Part shown: positions 8,574-17,886 of the stretch, in pieces
Layout of the letters: each line of letters starts with the position of its first letter
Numbering within the stretch: position 1 is the stretch's first letter
Assembly: GCF_030812295.1 (NCBI RefSeq)
Contig: NZ_JAUSSK010000003.1
Span: 434,001 to 498,000 of the forward strand
Source: Luteibacter jiangsuensis
Lineage (GTDB): Bacteria > Pseudomonadota > Gammaproteobacteria > Xanthomonadales > Rhodanobacteraceae
Direction: 5' to 3'
DNA: 64,000 nt
Notes under the pieces: generated by a model
Told to the model about the DNA's origin: nothing
The model's input: only the letters and a program-made list of their open reading frames with translations
Database searches by the model: none
Made by a program: the position numbers and the translations under genes

Positions 8574-11500
8574 GCGCGAACATGCATCCGCTGCAACCCT
8601 TGTCGATGCCACTCGACGGCGTGCGCCTGATCGAAGCGAGCGCCGGCACCGGAAAGACCTGGACCATCGCCGCGCTCTACGTGCGCGCCGTGCTCGGCCA
8701 TGGCATCGCCGAACCACTGCTGCCTCCGCAGATCCTCGTCGTGACGTTCACCGAAGCGGCCACGCAGGAGCTGCGCGAGCGCATCCGCACGCGCCTCGTG
8801 GATGCGGCGCGCGCCTTCCGGGAAAATCGCGCCGACGAACCGTTCCTCGCGGGCTTGCTGGGTGCCCAGCCGGTCGAGCGCCGTGCGGCGTGCGCGCGCC
8901 GCCTGGAACTGGCCGCGCAATGGATGGACGAAGCGGCCATCTTCACCATCCATGGCTGGAGCCAGCGCATGCTGACCCAGCACGCGTTCGGCAGTGGCCA
9001 TGCGTTCGCGCAAACGCTGGAGCCCGACGAAAGCGAGTTGCTCGCCGAGTGCGTGCGCGATTACTGGCGACAGGCTTTCTATCCACTCGACGAGGCGCGG
9101 CTGGCGCCGATCATCGAGGAGTGGACCTCGCCCGACGCCTTGTTGCGTTCGCTGCGGCCACTCCTGGCGGGGGGCGAGACCACCTTGCGGGTCAACGGTG
9201 AGGTGCTGCCCGGGACGGTCGATATCGCCGCCACCCTTGCCGGGCGTGCGGCCTGGGATGAGGAAGCAGTGCGCCGGAACGCCGCGGCCGCCGAGGCGTG
9301 GGCGGCGGATGTCGACGCGATCGAGGCGACGATTTCCGCGGCCGCGCGCGACAAGGTCCTGCACAACGGTTGGTACAAGCCGGAGCGCATGCCAACCGAT
9401 CTCGCCGCGATGCGGCGCTGGTCGCTTACCGGCGACGCGGCCGGTTTCGACATCGCACGGTATGCCGCGACCCGTCTGGCCAAGGCCACCGGCAAGGGCA
9501 AGACCCCGCCGGCGCATCCAGCGTTCACGGCGCTCGATCATTGGCGGGAATGGCAGGCGGGAAAGGTGCCCGTTCGCCACGCCGTGCTCGTGGATGCCTT
9601 GCAGTGGGTGCGCGAACGGTTCGCCGCGCAGAAGCGCCGCCGGGCGCAGATCGGCTTCGACGACCTGCTGCTGCGCCTGGACCGCGCCTTGGCATCGCCG
9701 TCGGGAGCGGGCCTGGCGGCGACCCTGCGCCAGCAGTTCCCGCTGGCGTTGATCGACGAATTCCAGGACACCGACCCGCTCCAGTACCGGATCTTCCGTG
9801 CCGTGTATACCGGCGCACCGGCGGTGGGACTGCTGCTGATCGGCGATCCAAAGCAGGCGATCTACGCGTTTCGCGGCGCGGACATCCATACCTACCTCGC
9901 CGCGCGCGGCGAGGCACAGCCGCCGCATTACAGCCTCGATACGAACCATCGATCCAGCGAAGGCATGGTGGCGGCGGTGAACGCGGTCTTCGAACATGCG
10001 GAGCGTCACGCCACAGGGGCCTTCCATTTCGCCGATCGCGGGTTGCCCTTCGTCCCCGTGAAGGCGCGTGGCCGCGCGGAAACCTTCGTGATCGAGGGGC
10101 GGCCACAACCCGCCTTGCGCCTCTGGCTGCTCGACGACGAAGCGCCGGTGGGTGTCCGTGTGTATCGCGAGCAGATGGCCGGCGCGTGCGCGGCGGCCAT
10201 CGTCGACCTGTTGCAAGCGGCGGAACGTGGCGAGTGCGGGTTCCTGTCCGGGGACGGCACGTTCGTGTCGCTCAAGCCGGCGGATATCGCCATCCTCGTG
10301 CGCAGTCACAACGAGGCGGCCGAGATGCGCGCCGCGCTCGCACGGCGCAGTGTGCGCAGCGTCTTCCTGTCCGATCGCGATTCCGTGCTCGACAGCATCG
10401 AGGCGCACGACGTGCTGCTCTGGTTGCGTGCGGTGGCGGAGCCCGCGTCGGATACGGCGATGCGCGCCGCGCTCGCCACGCGCAGCCTCGACCTCGGCTA
10501 TGCCGAACTCGAACGCCTCAACGTGGACGAGCGGCACTGGGAACGGCGTGGCCAGCAGTTGTTCGAGCTGCGCGAGACCTGGCGCCGGGGCGGGGTGCTC
10601 GCGATGCTGCACCGCTTCCTCCATGTCTTCGATCTGCCGGCGCGCCTGCTCCAGTCGCCGGGCGGTGAGCGTGCGCTGACCAACCTGTTGCACCTGGCGG
10701 AACTGCTCCAGCAGGCGGCGGCCACGATCGAGGGCGAACAGGCCCTGATCCGCCACCTCGCGGAGCGCATCGTCGATACCTCCAGTCACCATGGCGATGA
10801 CCAGATCGTCCGCCTGGAAAGCGATGACGACCTGGTCAAGGTCGTGACGATCCACAAGTCGAAGGGCCTGGAATATCCGTTGGTGTTCCTGCCTTTCGCC
10901 TGTGCTTCGGGTGGCGCCCGCGCAGGCCAGGGCTACCGCTATCACGATGTCGGCGGCGCGCAGATGGAACTGCTCGCCGCCAGTCACGATGGTGCTGGCG
11001 AGGCCGTGCGCGAGGCCAAGGAAGCGGCCGACCGTGCGGCGCTGCAGGAGGACCTTCGCCTGCTTTATGTCGCGATGACGCGTGCGCGCCATGCGTGCTG
11101 GGTCGGTGTGGCGCCTGTCTGCCATAACCCGGCGAAGAAGCCGCAACTGCATCGGGGTGCCTTCGGCCACGTGCTCGGCGGCGGCCGGGAGATCGACAAC
11201 GGCGCGATCGAAGGCCTGTTGCGCGAGCTTGCCGAGGGACACCCCTCGATCGCCGTCGAGTACATGCCGGCCCCTCATGAGCGGCCTTACCTGCCGGCAA
11301 CGCAAGACGAGCGGCCCCAGCCGGCGCGCGAACCCCATGTCGCCCGCGCCGCGCCGTGGTGGATCGCCAGTTATAGCGCGTTGCGCTACAGCGATGACGC
11401 CGTGGCCGCGCCGGAGACCGCGGCGGACGACATCATCGTGGAGTACGCCACGGAGCCTGCGGCGACACCCGCCGATATCGCCACCATCCATGGTTTCGAG

Positions 11501-12223
11501 CGCGGCGCCGAAGCAGGCACCTTCCTTCACGACCTGCTCGAATGGGCCGCGGAGGAGGGCTTCGCCGAGGTCGCCGGCGATCCGGCGCGTCTTCGCGATA
11601 CCGTGGCCCGTCGCTGCGAGCGTCGTGGCTGGGAACGCGCGATCGACCCGCTCACCGACTGGTTGCTTGGCTTCCTGCGTACATCGCTGGCATTGCCGGA
11701 CGGCCGTCATCTCGTGCTGGCCGCACTCGACGATCCACGCCGTTACCGCGCCGAACTCGAGTTCATGTTCGAAGCCCGAGGCGTGGATACGCTGGCGCTG
11801 GACCGCATCGTGCGCGAGTACACGCTCGGCGGCGCGGCACGCCCCTCGCTGGCGGCGGACCGGGTCAATGGCATGCTCAAGGGCTTCATCGACCTCATCG
11901 TGGAACACGAGGGCCGTTGGTACGTGGCCGACTACAAGTCGAACTGGCTGGGTGTCGACGAGCAGGCCTATACGCCCGCCGCCATGCGCCGGTCGATTCT
12001 CGAATCGCGTTATGAACTGCAATACGCGCTCTACCTGCTCGCCCTGCATCGACAATTGCGCGCGCGCCTCGGTACGGCATACGACTACGACACGCACATC
12101 GGCGGCGCCGTCTACCTCTATCTGCGTGGCGTCGACGGCAGGGGGCATGGCGTCCACGTGGAGCGTCCGCCGAAGGCGATGATCGACGCGCTCGACGCCT
12201 TGTTCGAAGGAGTGGCCGCATGA
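8570..12223 (+). CDS. recB: Exodeoxyribonuclease V subunit beta (RecB)
   Basis: RecB is the 3'-to-5' SF1 helicase and the only nuclease of RecBCD, and it also loads RecA. The protein is 1217 aa. Walker A ASAGTGKT is at residues 23-30, followed by the SF1 motif VVTFTEAATQELRERI. Helicase motifs LIDEFQDTDPLQYRIF and LLLIGDPKQAIYAFRGAD follow, and the UvrD-like motifs VTIHKSKGLEYP and LLYVAMTRARHACW come later. The C-terminal nuclease domain carries GFIDLI near 1104 and the catalytic DYKSN at about 1121-1125. It is translationally coupled to recC (ATGA overlap) and to recD (ATGA overlap). No missing catalytic residue was seen. Confidence 0.98.
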   Translation: MSANMHPLQPLSMPLDGVRLIEASAGTGKTWTIAALYVRAVLGHGIAEPLLPPQILVVTFTEAATQELRERIRTRLVDAARAFRENRADEPFLAGLLGAQPVERRAACARRLELAAQWMDEAAIFTIHGWSQRMLTQHAFGSGHAFAQTLEPDESELLAECVRDYWRQAFYPLDEARLAPIIEEWTSPDALLRSLRPLLAGGETTLRVNGEVLPGTVDIAATLAGRAAWDEEAVRRNAAAAEAWAADVDAIEATISAAARDKVLHNGWYKPERMPTDLAAMRRWSLTGDAAGFDIARYAATRLAKATGKGKTPPAHPAFTALDHWREWQAGKVPVRHAVLVDALQWVRERFAAQKRRRAQIGFDDLLLRLDRALASPSGAGLAATLRQQFPLALIDEFQDTDPLQYRIFRAVYTGAPAVGLLLIGDPKQAIYAFRGADIHTYLAARGEAQPPHYSLDTNHRSSEGMVAAVNAVFEHAERHATGAFHFADRGLPFVPVKARGRAETFVIEGRPQPALRLWLLDDEAPVGVRVYREQMAGACAAAIVDLLQAAERGECGFLSGDGTFVSLKPADIAILVRSHNEAAEMRAALARRSVRSVFLSDRDSVLDSIEAHDVLLWLRAVAEPASDTAMRAALATRSLDLGYAELERLNVDERHWERRGQQLFELRETWRRGGVLAMLHRFLHVFDLPARLLQSPGGERALTNLLHLAELLQQAAATIEGEQALIRHLAERIVDTSSHHGDDQIVRLESDDDLVKVVTIHKSKGLEYPLVFLPFACASGGARAGQGYRYHDVGGAQMELLAASHDGAGEAVREAKEAADRAALQEDLRLLYVAMTRARHACWVGVAPVCHNPAKKPQLHRGAFGHVLGGGREIDNGAIEGLLRELAEGHPSIAVEYMPAPHERPYLPATQDERPQPAREPHVARAAPWWIASYSALRYSDDAVAAPETAADDIIVEYATEPAATPADIATIHGFERGAEAGTFLHDLLEWAAEEGFAEVAGDPARLRDTVARRCERRGWERAIDPLTDWLLGFLRTSLALPDGRHLVLAALDDPRRYRAELEFMFEARGVDTLALDRIVREYTLGGAARPSLAADRVNGMLKGFIDLIVEHEGRWYVADYKSNWLGVDEQAYTPAAMRRSILESRYELQYALYLLALHRQLRARLGTAYDYDTHIGGAVYLYLRGVDGRGHGVHVERPPKAMIDALDALFEGVAA

Positions 12224-14097
12224 TCGCCGATATCGCGCGCTGGCTCGACACGGCGGTGGCCGAAGGGCGCCTGCGTTCCATCGACCGCGCGTTCGCGCGC
12301 TTCCTCGCCGCGCTCGAACCGGGCGTGGACGCGCGCGTGCTGGCGACGGCCGCCCTGGTCAGCCGTGAACTCGGCGAGGGGCATATCTGCGTGGATGTCG
12401 GCCGCCTCGGCGAGATGGAGGCATCGTTGGGGGAACCGGAACGTTGGATCGGCACGTCGTCCCTCGTGGCCGATCCCGCAGGCGATCCAGCCGCCCCCCT
12501 GGTACTCGACGGTGGCTGGATCTACCTGCGCCGATTCTGGCGGGATGAGGCCCGTGTCGCCGACGCGGTGGTTTCCCGCTTCGGCAACCTGCCCGTGCCG
12601 GCCGAGCTCGATGTCGAACTCGACCGCCTGTTCCCGCGCGACGGCGACGGGCCCGACTGGCAGAAGATCGCCTGCGCCATCGCCATACGCGGGGCCTTCG
12701 CGGTGGTGACGGGCGGTCCGGGCACGGGCAAGACCACCACCGTGGTCCGCGTGCTGGGGCTCCTGCAGGCGTTGGCCCATCGCGAAGGCCTACCGCGCCT
12801 GCGTATCCGCCTCGCGGCACCCACGGGCAAGGCCGCGGCACGATTGAACGCCTCCATCGCCGGGCAGATCGAGCGGCTCGACGTGGAGGCCGCCGTCAAG
12901 CAGGCGATTCCCGCCGAAGTCACGACCTTGCACCGGCTCCTGGGCAGCCGGCCGGACAGCCGCGCCTTTCGTCACGACCGCGACAACCCCTTGCATGTGG
13001 ATGTCCTCGTCATCGACGAGGCGTCGATGATCGACCTGGAGATGATGGCGGCGACGCTGGACGCCTTGCCCGCCGGGGCACGCCTCATCCTGCTTGGCGA
13101 CAAGGACCAGTTGTCGTCGGTGGAAGCGGGTGCCGTCCTCGGCGACCTGTGCGCACGCGCGGAGCAGGGGTATTACGACGTCGACACGCAGGCGTGGCTG
13201 GCCACGGTATGTCACGTCGACGTCGGTCCGTGGACGATGCCCACGGAGGCACGTGCGCTCGACCAGCATGTCGCGATGCTCCGGCGCAGCCGCCGCTTCG
13301 GTGACGACAGCGGTATCGGCGCGCTGGCCGCCGCGATCAATGCCGGCGACCTGGCGGGAGTCCGTTCGGTGTTCGAACGGGGTGACACCGACCTCGCCGC
13401 GTTGCCGCCCTCTCCTGAGTCGGTCGCCGTCCTGGCGATCGAGGGGCGTGGGGAAGCTCCCGGCTATGCGCACTACCTGGATCGCATCGAAGCGGCGCGT
13501 CCGGCGGCCGATGCTTCGTTTGCCCACTTCGAGGCCTGGGGAGCGGAAGCGTTGCGGTCGTACGCCCGGTTCCAGTTGCTCTGTGCCACGCGGCACGGTG
13601 ACAACGGTGTCCTGCGGCAGAACGAGCGCATTGCACAGGGCCTGCTCGAACGCGGCCTCATCGAGACGGTGGACGGCTGGTATGAAGGCCGGCCGGTGAT
13701 GGTCACCCGCAACGATTACGCGCTGGGGCTGATGAACGGCGATGTGGGCGTCACGCTATGGGCGCCGGACGGGCAGGGCGGCATGGCCTTGCGCGTGGTG
13801 TTCGCGGTGATGGACGAGCGTGGCGGTGAACGCATCCGTTTCGTCGTCCCGAGCCGTCTCGCGGCGGTGGAAACGGTGTATGCGATGACCGTGCACAAGT
13901 CGCAGGGCTCGGAGTTCGAGCACACCGCGCTCGCGCTGCCCGCCGAACCGTCTCCCGTGCTGACACGCGAACTGGTCTATACGGGCGTGACCCGCGCAAG
14001 GCGCTGGTTCACCTTGCTGGCCGCACCGGACATCCTCGGCTATGCGGTGCAGCGGAAGACGCAGCGGGCCTCGGGTTTGCTGCGCCGGTTGCTCTGA
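12220..14097 (+). CDS. recD: Exodeoxyribonuclease V subunit alpha (RecD)
   Basis: RecD is the fast 5'-to-3' SF1B helicase of RecBCD and regulates the nuclease and its response to Chi. The protein is 625 aa. Walker A GGPGTGKTTT lies near residues 164-173, followed by LAAPTGKAAARL. Walker B is VLVIDEASMIDLEMM, then LILLGDKDQLSSVEAG, and the C-terminal UvrD_C2-like motif is AMTVHKSQGSEFEH with LVYTGVTRAR. The N-terminal region (1-150) is the RecD-specific part that contacts RecC and RecB, so this is RecD1 rather than a stand-alone RecD2. It is the last gene of the operon, overlapping recB by 4 bp. The gene that follows is on the opposite strand. Confidence 0.98.
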   Translation: MIADIARWLDTAVAEGRLRSIDRAFARFLAALEPGVDARVLATAALVSRELGEGHICVDVGRLGEMEASLGEPERWIGTSSLVADPAGDPAAPLVLDGGWIYLRRFWRDEARVADAVVSRFGNLPVPAELDVELDRLFPRDGDGPDWQKIACAIAIRGAFAVVTGGPGTGKTTTVVRVLGLLQALAHREGLPRLRIRLAAPTGKAAARLNASIAGQIERLDVEAAVKQAIPAEVTTLHRLLGSRPDSRAFRHDRDNPLHVDVLVIDEASMIDLEMMAATLDALPAGARLILLGDKDQLSSVEAGAVLGDLCARAEQGYYDVDTQAWLATVCHVDVGPWTMPTEARALDQHVAMLRRSRRFGDDSGIGALAAAINAGDLAGVRSVFERGDTDLAALPPSPESVAVLAIEGRGEAPGYAHYLDRIEAARPAADASFAHFEAWGAEALRSYARFQLLCATRHGDNGVLRQNERIAQGLLERGLIETVDGWYEGRPVMVTRNDYALGLMNGDVGVTLWAPDGQGGMALRVVFAVMDERGGERIRFVVPSRLAAVETVYAMTVHKSQGSEFEHTALALPAEPSPVLTRELVYTGVTRARRWFTLLAAPDILGYAVQRKTQRASGLLRRLL

Positions 14098-14100
14098 TTC

Positions 14101-14117
14101 GCAGGGTCGGCTCCCAC
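14101..14117 (-). repeat. Partial REP-like element
   Basis: Right after the recD stop, the plus strand reads GGGTCGGCTCCCAC. This is the reverse complement of the GTGGGAGCCGACC half of the REP family found several times in this window. The other half is eroded. Confidence 0.5.
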
Positions 14118-14130
14118 CACGGCGTCGCGA

Positions 14131-15141
14131 TCAGCCCACCTTATAAAAATCCTTGTACCAAGCGGCGAACTTCGCCAGCCCTTCGTCGACCGACGTTGCG
14201 GGCGCATAACCCACATCCCGACGCAGCGCCGACACATCCGCCCAGGTGTCGGGGACATCGCCGGGCTGCATCGGCAGCAGGCGTTTTTCCACTTCGCGCC
14301 CGAGGTGCTTCTCCAGCAGGCCGATGAAGTCCAGCAGTTGAACCGGCTCATCGTTACCGATGTTGTATACGCGGTAAGGCGCGGCCGAGCTGCCCGGATT
14401 CGGTGCCACCGGATCGTACGAAGGGTCCGGCGCGGCCGGGTGGTCGAGCGTACGGATCACGCCTTCGACGATGTCGTCGATGAAGGTGAAGTCGCGGCTG
14501 TGCTGGCCGTGGTTGTATACGTCGATCGGTTCGCCGCGGACGATGCGGTTGGCGAACAGGATGGGCGACATGTCCGGCCGGCCCCACGGGCCGTAGACGG
14601 TGAAGAAGCGCAGGCCCGTCGTCGGCAGCCCGAACAGGTGGCTGTACGTATGCGCCATCAGCTCGTTCGATTTCTTCGTGGCCGCGTAGAGGCTGACGGG
14701 GTGGTCCACGGCGTCCTCCACCGCGAAGGGCATCTTGCGATTGGCGCCATAGACGGAACTGGACGAGGCGTAGACCAGGTGCCCCACCTGGTGCCGCCGG
14801 CAGGCCTCGAGGATGTTCACGAAGCCGACCAGGTTGCTCTGCACGTAGGCGTGCGGATGGGTGAGCGAGTAACGGACGCCGGCCTGGGCGGCGAGGTTCA
14901 CCACGCGCTCCGGCTGGAAATCGGCGAATGCCTTGTCCACCGCCGTCTGCACGGCGAGGTCCGCGCGGAGGTGGGTGTATGCCGGGTGCGCGGCGAAGCG
15001 GGCGAGGCGCGCTTCCTTCAGTGACGGATCGTAGTAGTCGTTGTGGTTGTCGAAACCCAGCACGGTGTCGCCGCGCGCGAGGAGGCGCTCGGTGAGGGCC
15101 GAACCGACGAAACCGGCGCTGCCGGTGACCAGGATGCGCAT
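14131..15141 (-). CDS. NAD-dependent epimerase, UDP-glucuronate 4-epimerase-like
   Basis: This is an extended short-chain dehydrogenase/reductase of 336 aa that probably interconverts UDP-glucuronate and UDP-galacturonate for surface polysaccharide synthesis. The start is placed at 15141, directly before MRILVTGSAGFVGSALTERL, the Rossmann TGxxGxxG motif; upstream in-frame sequence is not conserved. The catalytic triad is visible as the YASSSSVYG block and the following SLYAATKKSNE (Tyr-x-x-x-Lys). The stretch LRFFTVYGPWGRPDM, with GRPDMSP typical of GAE/LspL-type UDP-GlcA 4-epimerases, supports the substrate call. No other polysaccharide gene is adjacent, so the pathway is not fixed. It is divergent from the thrS operon with a 233-bp spacer. 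Confidence 0.85.
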   Translation of the reverse strand: MRILVTGSAGFVGSALTERLLARGDTVLGFDNHNDYYDPSLKEARLARFAAHPAYTHLRADLAVQTAVDKAFADFQPERVVNLAAQAGVRYSLTHPHAYVQSNLVGFVNILEACRRHQVGHLVYASSSSVYGANRKMPFAVEDAVDHPVSLYAATKKSNELMAHTYSHLFGLPTTGLRFFTVYGPWGRPDMSPILFANRIVRGEPIDVYNHGQHSRDFTFIDDIVEGVIRTLDHPAAPDPSYDPVAPNPGSSAAPYRVYNIGNDEPVQLLDFIGLLEKHLGREVEKRLLPMQPGDVPDTWADVSALRRDVGYAPATSVDEGLAKFAAWYKDFYKVG

Positions 15142-15190
15142 GGTGGGGACCTGCGGTTTGGGCGGCCCCACAGTGTAACGGACGCCCGGA

Positions 15191-15219
15191 TTGACACGGC
15201 AGCGGCGCTGATCTAGTTT
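15191..15219 (+). promoter_or_regulatory. Candidate promoter of the thrS operon
   Basis: A perfect TTGACA (15191-15196) is followed after 17 bp by TAGTTT (15214-15219). Transcription from here would start near 15226 and give a leader of about 150 nt that carries the small ORF and terminator described next. Confidence 0.55.
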
Positions 15220-15276
15220 TTGCGCGATATCCACGAGACGAAGGTGGCCCGCGGCAACGCCGGCCGAGTGTGCGAC

Positions 15277-15303
15277 ATGCGGACTACTCGCTTCCCAACC
15301 TGA
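15277..15303 (+). CDS. Putative thrS leader peptide MRTTRFPT
   Basis: This is an eight-codon ORF with three threonine codons: ATG CGG ACT ACT CGC, then TTC CCA ACC TGA. Two are tandem ACT, expected to be a poorly used Thr codon in DNA this GC-rich. A weak GAG ribosome-binding site lies 8 bp upstream (15266-15268). The ORF sits inside the thrS leader, and its stop is 28 bp before an intrinsic terminator hairpin that precedes thrS. This is the geometry of a transcription attenuator in which ribosome stalling at Thr codons lets the operon be read. The arrangement is seen directly; the regulatory role is inference by analogy with the pheM leader of E. coli pheST. Confidence 0.6.
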   Translation: MRTTRFPT

Positions 15304-15331
15304 GCCCCCGCCACGTCTTCGTCACCTTTCG

Positions 15332-15355
15332 AAGGGCGCCTGGCGCCCTTTTTGT
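15332..15355 (+). terminator. Attenuator-type intrinsic terminator in the thrS leader
   Basis: A 9-bp perfect stem AAGGGCGCC/GGCGCCCTT with a 1-nt nominal loop (15332-15350) runs into a T-rich tract and ends about 20 bp before the thrS ATG. An alternative pairing, CTTCG (15317-15321) with CGAAG (15330-15334), extended by further pairs, overlaps the left arm. It could serve as the antiterminator. Confidence 0.7.
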
Positions 15356-15374
15356 TTGTCCGGAACCACCATCC

Positions 15375-17276
15375 ATGATCCAGATCACGCTACCTGACGG
15401 CAGCCAGCGCCCGTTCGACCATCCCGTCACCGTGCAGGACGTCGCCGCCTCGATCGGTGCCGGCCTGGCCAAGGCCACGCTCGCCGGAAAGGTCGACGGC
15501 AAGCTCGTCGATGCCAGCTTCACCATCGACCACGATGCCGCCCTCGAGATCGTCACCGAGAAGAGCCCCGAGGCGCTGGACATCCTGCGCCACTCCACGG
15601 CGCACCTGCTCGGCCAGGCAGTGCAGCGCTTGTTCCCGGGCGCGCAGGTCACGATCGGTCCCGTGGTCGAGAACGGCTTCTACTACGATTTCGCCTACGA
15701 GCGGCCCTTCACCCCGGACGACCTCGACGCCATCCAGGCGGAGATGGAGAAGATCGTCAAGGAACAGATCCCGGTCACCCGTTCGGTGAAGAGCCGTGAC
15801 GAGGCGATCCGCTTCTTCCGCGACATGGGCGAGGAATACAAGGCCCAGATCATCGAAAGCATCCCGGCCAACGAGGAGCTTTCGCTCTACACGCAGGGCG
15901 AGTTCACCGATCTCTGCCGCGGCCCGCATGTGTCGAACACGGGCAAGCTGCGCGCGTTCAAGCTGATGAAGGTGGCCGGCGCCTACTGGCGCGGCGATTC
16001 CAGCAACGAGATGCTGACCCGCATCTACGGCACCGCATGGCTGAACGACAAGGATCTCAAGGCCTACCTGCTCCAGCTGGAGGAGGCCGAGAAGCGCGAC
16101 CACCGGCGCATCGGCAAGCAGCTGGGCCTCTTCCACATGCAGGAAGAGGCGCCGGGCATGGTCTTCTGGCATCCGAAGGGCTGGGCCATCTGGCAGGCGG
16201 TGGAGCAATACGTCCGCGGCGTCTACAAGAAGAGTGGCTACCGCGAAGTCCGCGGCCCACAGATCATGGACGTGAGCCTGTGGAAGAAGTCCGGTCATTG
16301 GGACAACTACCAGGAAAACATGTTCTTCACCGAGTCGGAGAAGCGCACGTATGCCCTGAAACCCATGAATTGCCCGGGCCACGTGCAGATCTTCAACACC
16401 AACCTGCACAGCTACCGCGACCTGCCGGTCCGCTATGGCGAGTTCGGCGGCTGCCATCGCAACGAGCCCTCGGGCGCGCTGCACGGCATCATGCGCGTGC
16501 GCGCCTTCACCCAGGACGACGGCCACATCTTCTGCACGCCGGCCCAGATCGAGGAGGAGGTCGCGGCCTTCCACGGCCAGGCCATGAAGGTCTACGAGGA
16601 CTTCGGCTTCAACGACATCGCGATGAAGATCGCTCTCCGCCCCGACAAGCGGATCGGTTCGGACGAGGTCTGGGACAAGGCCGAGCACGCCCTGCGCGGG
16701 GCCCTGTCGGCGGCCGGGGTGGAGTGGGAGGAGCTGCCGGGCGAGGGCGCCTTCTACGGTCCCAAGATCGAGTACCACATGAAGGATTCGATCGGCCGGG
16801 CCTGGCAGGTCGGTACCATGCAGGTCGATTTCATGATGCCCGAGCGCCTGGGCGCCGAATACGTGGACGAGAACAGCCAGCGCCAGCACCCGGTCATGCT
16901 GCACCGGGCCATCGTGGGCTCCATGGAGCGCTTCATCGGCATCCTGATCGAGCACCACGCGGGCTTGCTTCCGACCTGGCTCGCCCCCATTCAGGCAGTT
17001 GCCTTCAGCATTACCGACGCGCAGGCCGATTATGTGCGTGAAGTGACGCAAACCCTTGTCGGACAAGGGTTCAGGGTGGAAGCCGATTTGCGCAACGAAA
17101 AAGTCGGATATAAAATCCGCGAGCACACGTTGCAGAAGGTGCCCTATCTCATCGTGATCGGCGATCGCGAGAAGGAAACGGGTACCATTTCCGTACGTAC
17201 CCGCGGCGGCGAAGACCTTGGCAGCATGCCGGTGGCACAATTCGTCGAACGTTTGGAAGCCGAGACCCGCCGCTAG
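15375..17276 (+). CDS. thrS: Threonyl-tRNA synthetase
   Basis: A class II aminoacyl-tRNA synthetase that charges tRNA-Thr and edits mis-attached serine. The protein is 633 aa, close to the 642 aa of E. coli. The start at 15375 gives the TGS domain ([14 protein letters not shown], residues 1-61). It is followed by the editing domain with [11 protein letters not shown], which resembles the HxxxH editing motif. The catalytic core has motif 2 around [14 protein letters not shown], and the zinc ligands Cys333 (in MNCPGH) and His384 (in DDGHIF). The C-terminal anticodon-binding domain ends in [15 protein letters not shown]. It heads the operon with infC, rpmI, rplT, pheS and pheT, a gammaproteobacterial arrangement. 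Control by the threonine-codon leader upstream is proposed. Confidence 0.98.
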   Translation: MIQITLPDGSQRPFDHPVTVQDVAASIGAGLAKATLAGKVDGKLVDASFTIDHDAALEIVTEKSPEALDILRHSTAHLLGQAVQRLFPGAQVTIGPVVENGFYYDFAYERPFTPDDLDAIQAEMEKIVKEQIPVTRSVKSRDEAIRFFRDMGEEYKAQIIESIPANEELSLYTQGEFTDLCRGPHVSNTGKLRAFKLMKVAGAYWRGDSSNEMLTRIYGTAWLNDKDLKAYLLQLEEAEKRDHRRIGKQLGLFHMQEEAPGMVFWHPKGWAIWQAVEQYVRGVYKKSGYREVRGPQIMDVSLWKKSGHWDNYQENMFFTESEKRTYALKPMNCPGHVQIFNTNLHSYRDLPVRYGEFGGCHRNEPSGALHGIMRVRAFTQDDGHIFCTPAQIEEEVAAFHGQAMKVYEDFGFNDIAMKIALRPDKRIGSDEVWDKAEHALRGALSAAGVEWEELPGEGAFYGPKIEYHMKDSIGRAWQVGTMQVDFMMPERLGAEYVDENSQRQHPVMLHRAIVGSMERFIGILIEHHAGLLPTWLAPIQAVAFSITDAQADYVREVTQTLVGQGFRVEADLRNEKVGYKIREHTLQKVPYLIVIGDREKETGTISVRTRGGEDLGSMPVAQFVERLEAETRR

Positions 17277-17320
17277 GCCGCGGGTCCGGTATTGGGATCA
17301 TTCTTCTGGAGGATAGCGGT

Positions 17321-17848
17321 ATCGCTACGACCGATAACAAGGGCAATCGCAAGAACAACGACATCCGCGTGCCGCGGGTGCGCGTGCTGGGCGCCGAGGG
17401 CGAGCAGTTGGGCATCATGGAGACCCGTGACGCCATTCGTGCCGCCGAGGAGCTGGGCATGGACCTCGTCGAGATCCAGCCGAACGGCGATCCGCCGGTC
17501 TGCAAGATCATGGATTACGGCAAGTTCAAGTTCGAAGCCCAGAAGAAGGCCCAGGCCGCCAAGAAGAAACAGAAGCAGGTCGAGATCAAGGAAGTGAAGT
17601 TCCGCCCCGTCACCGACGTGGGCGACTACGACATCAAGCTGCGCAAGATGCGCGAGTTCCTCGAGGAAGGCGACAAGGTCAAGGTGACGATCCGCTTCCG
17701 CGGTCGCGAGATGTCCCACCAGGACCTCGGCCAGAACCTGGCCCGCAAGATCCAGGCCGACATCGGCGAGGAAGGTGTGGTCGAGCAGTTCCCCCGCCTG
17801 GAAGGCCGCCAGATGGTCATGATGATCGGCCCGAAGAAGAAGGTCTGA
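17321..17848 (+). CDS. infC: Translation initiation factor IF-3 with an ATC start codon
   Basis: IF-3 binds the 30S subunit, prevents premature subunit joining and rejects non-standard start codons. The protein is 175 aa. No ATG, GTG or TTG is in frame at a position giving a full-length product; the first GTG (17369) would remove the conserved N-terminus. An ATC at 17321 lies 8 bp after a strong GGAGG (17308-17312) and opens the frame with [20 protein letters not shown], which aligns with IF-3 N-termini. A rare start codon is the classic self-control device of infC (ATT in E. coli). The body holds [20 protein letters not shown], the lysine-rich linker and the C-terminal [16 protein letters not shown]. 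It lies 44 bp after thrS. Confidence 0.95.
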   Translation: MATTDNKGNRKNNDIRVPRVRVLGAEGEQLGIMETRDAIRAAEELGMDLVEIQPNGDPPVCKIMDYGKFKFEAQKKAQAAKKKQKQVEIKEVKFRPVTDVGDYDIKLRKMREFLEEGDKVKVTIRFRGREMSHQDLGQNLARKIQADIGEEGVVEQFPRLEGRQMVMMIGPKKKV

Positions 17849-17867
17849 TCGGAAAGGACCCCCGTGC

Positions 17868-17886
17868 GTAGGAGCCCGGCTCCTAC
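17868..17886. repeat. Palindromic GTAGGAGCC-type intergenic element
   Basis: GTAGGAGCC-C-GGCTCCTAC is a perfect 9-bp inverted repeat between infC and rpmI, with no T tract. It resembles the REP cores elsewhere in the window, with TAGGAGCC in place of TGGGAGCC. Confidence 0.5.

Noticed and set aside
8477-12157. Very long open frame antisense to recB (over 1200 codons)
   Set aside because: GC-rich coding DNA leaves the opposite frame open. The product is rich in Arg, His and Gln, has no recognisable domain, and the plus strand is clearly recB.
14131-15141. Epimerase as part of a capsule or LPS cluster
   Set aside because: No glycosyltransferase or other polysaccharide gene is adjacent; it stands alone between recD and thrS.
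15220-15374. T-box riboswitch ahead of thrS
   Set aside because: No T-box consensus (TGGNACCGCG-like) or specifier loop was seen, and the leader is too short. The mini-ORF with Thr codons explains the region better.
15270-15374. Longer thrS start at 15270
   Set aside because: It would translate through the terminator hairpin. The TGS domain begins exactly at 15375.
17369-17371. GTG at 17369 as infC start
   Set aside because: It would remove the conserved IF-3 N-terminus and lacks a ribosome-binding site at suitable spacing.
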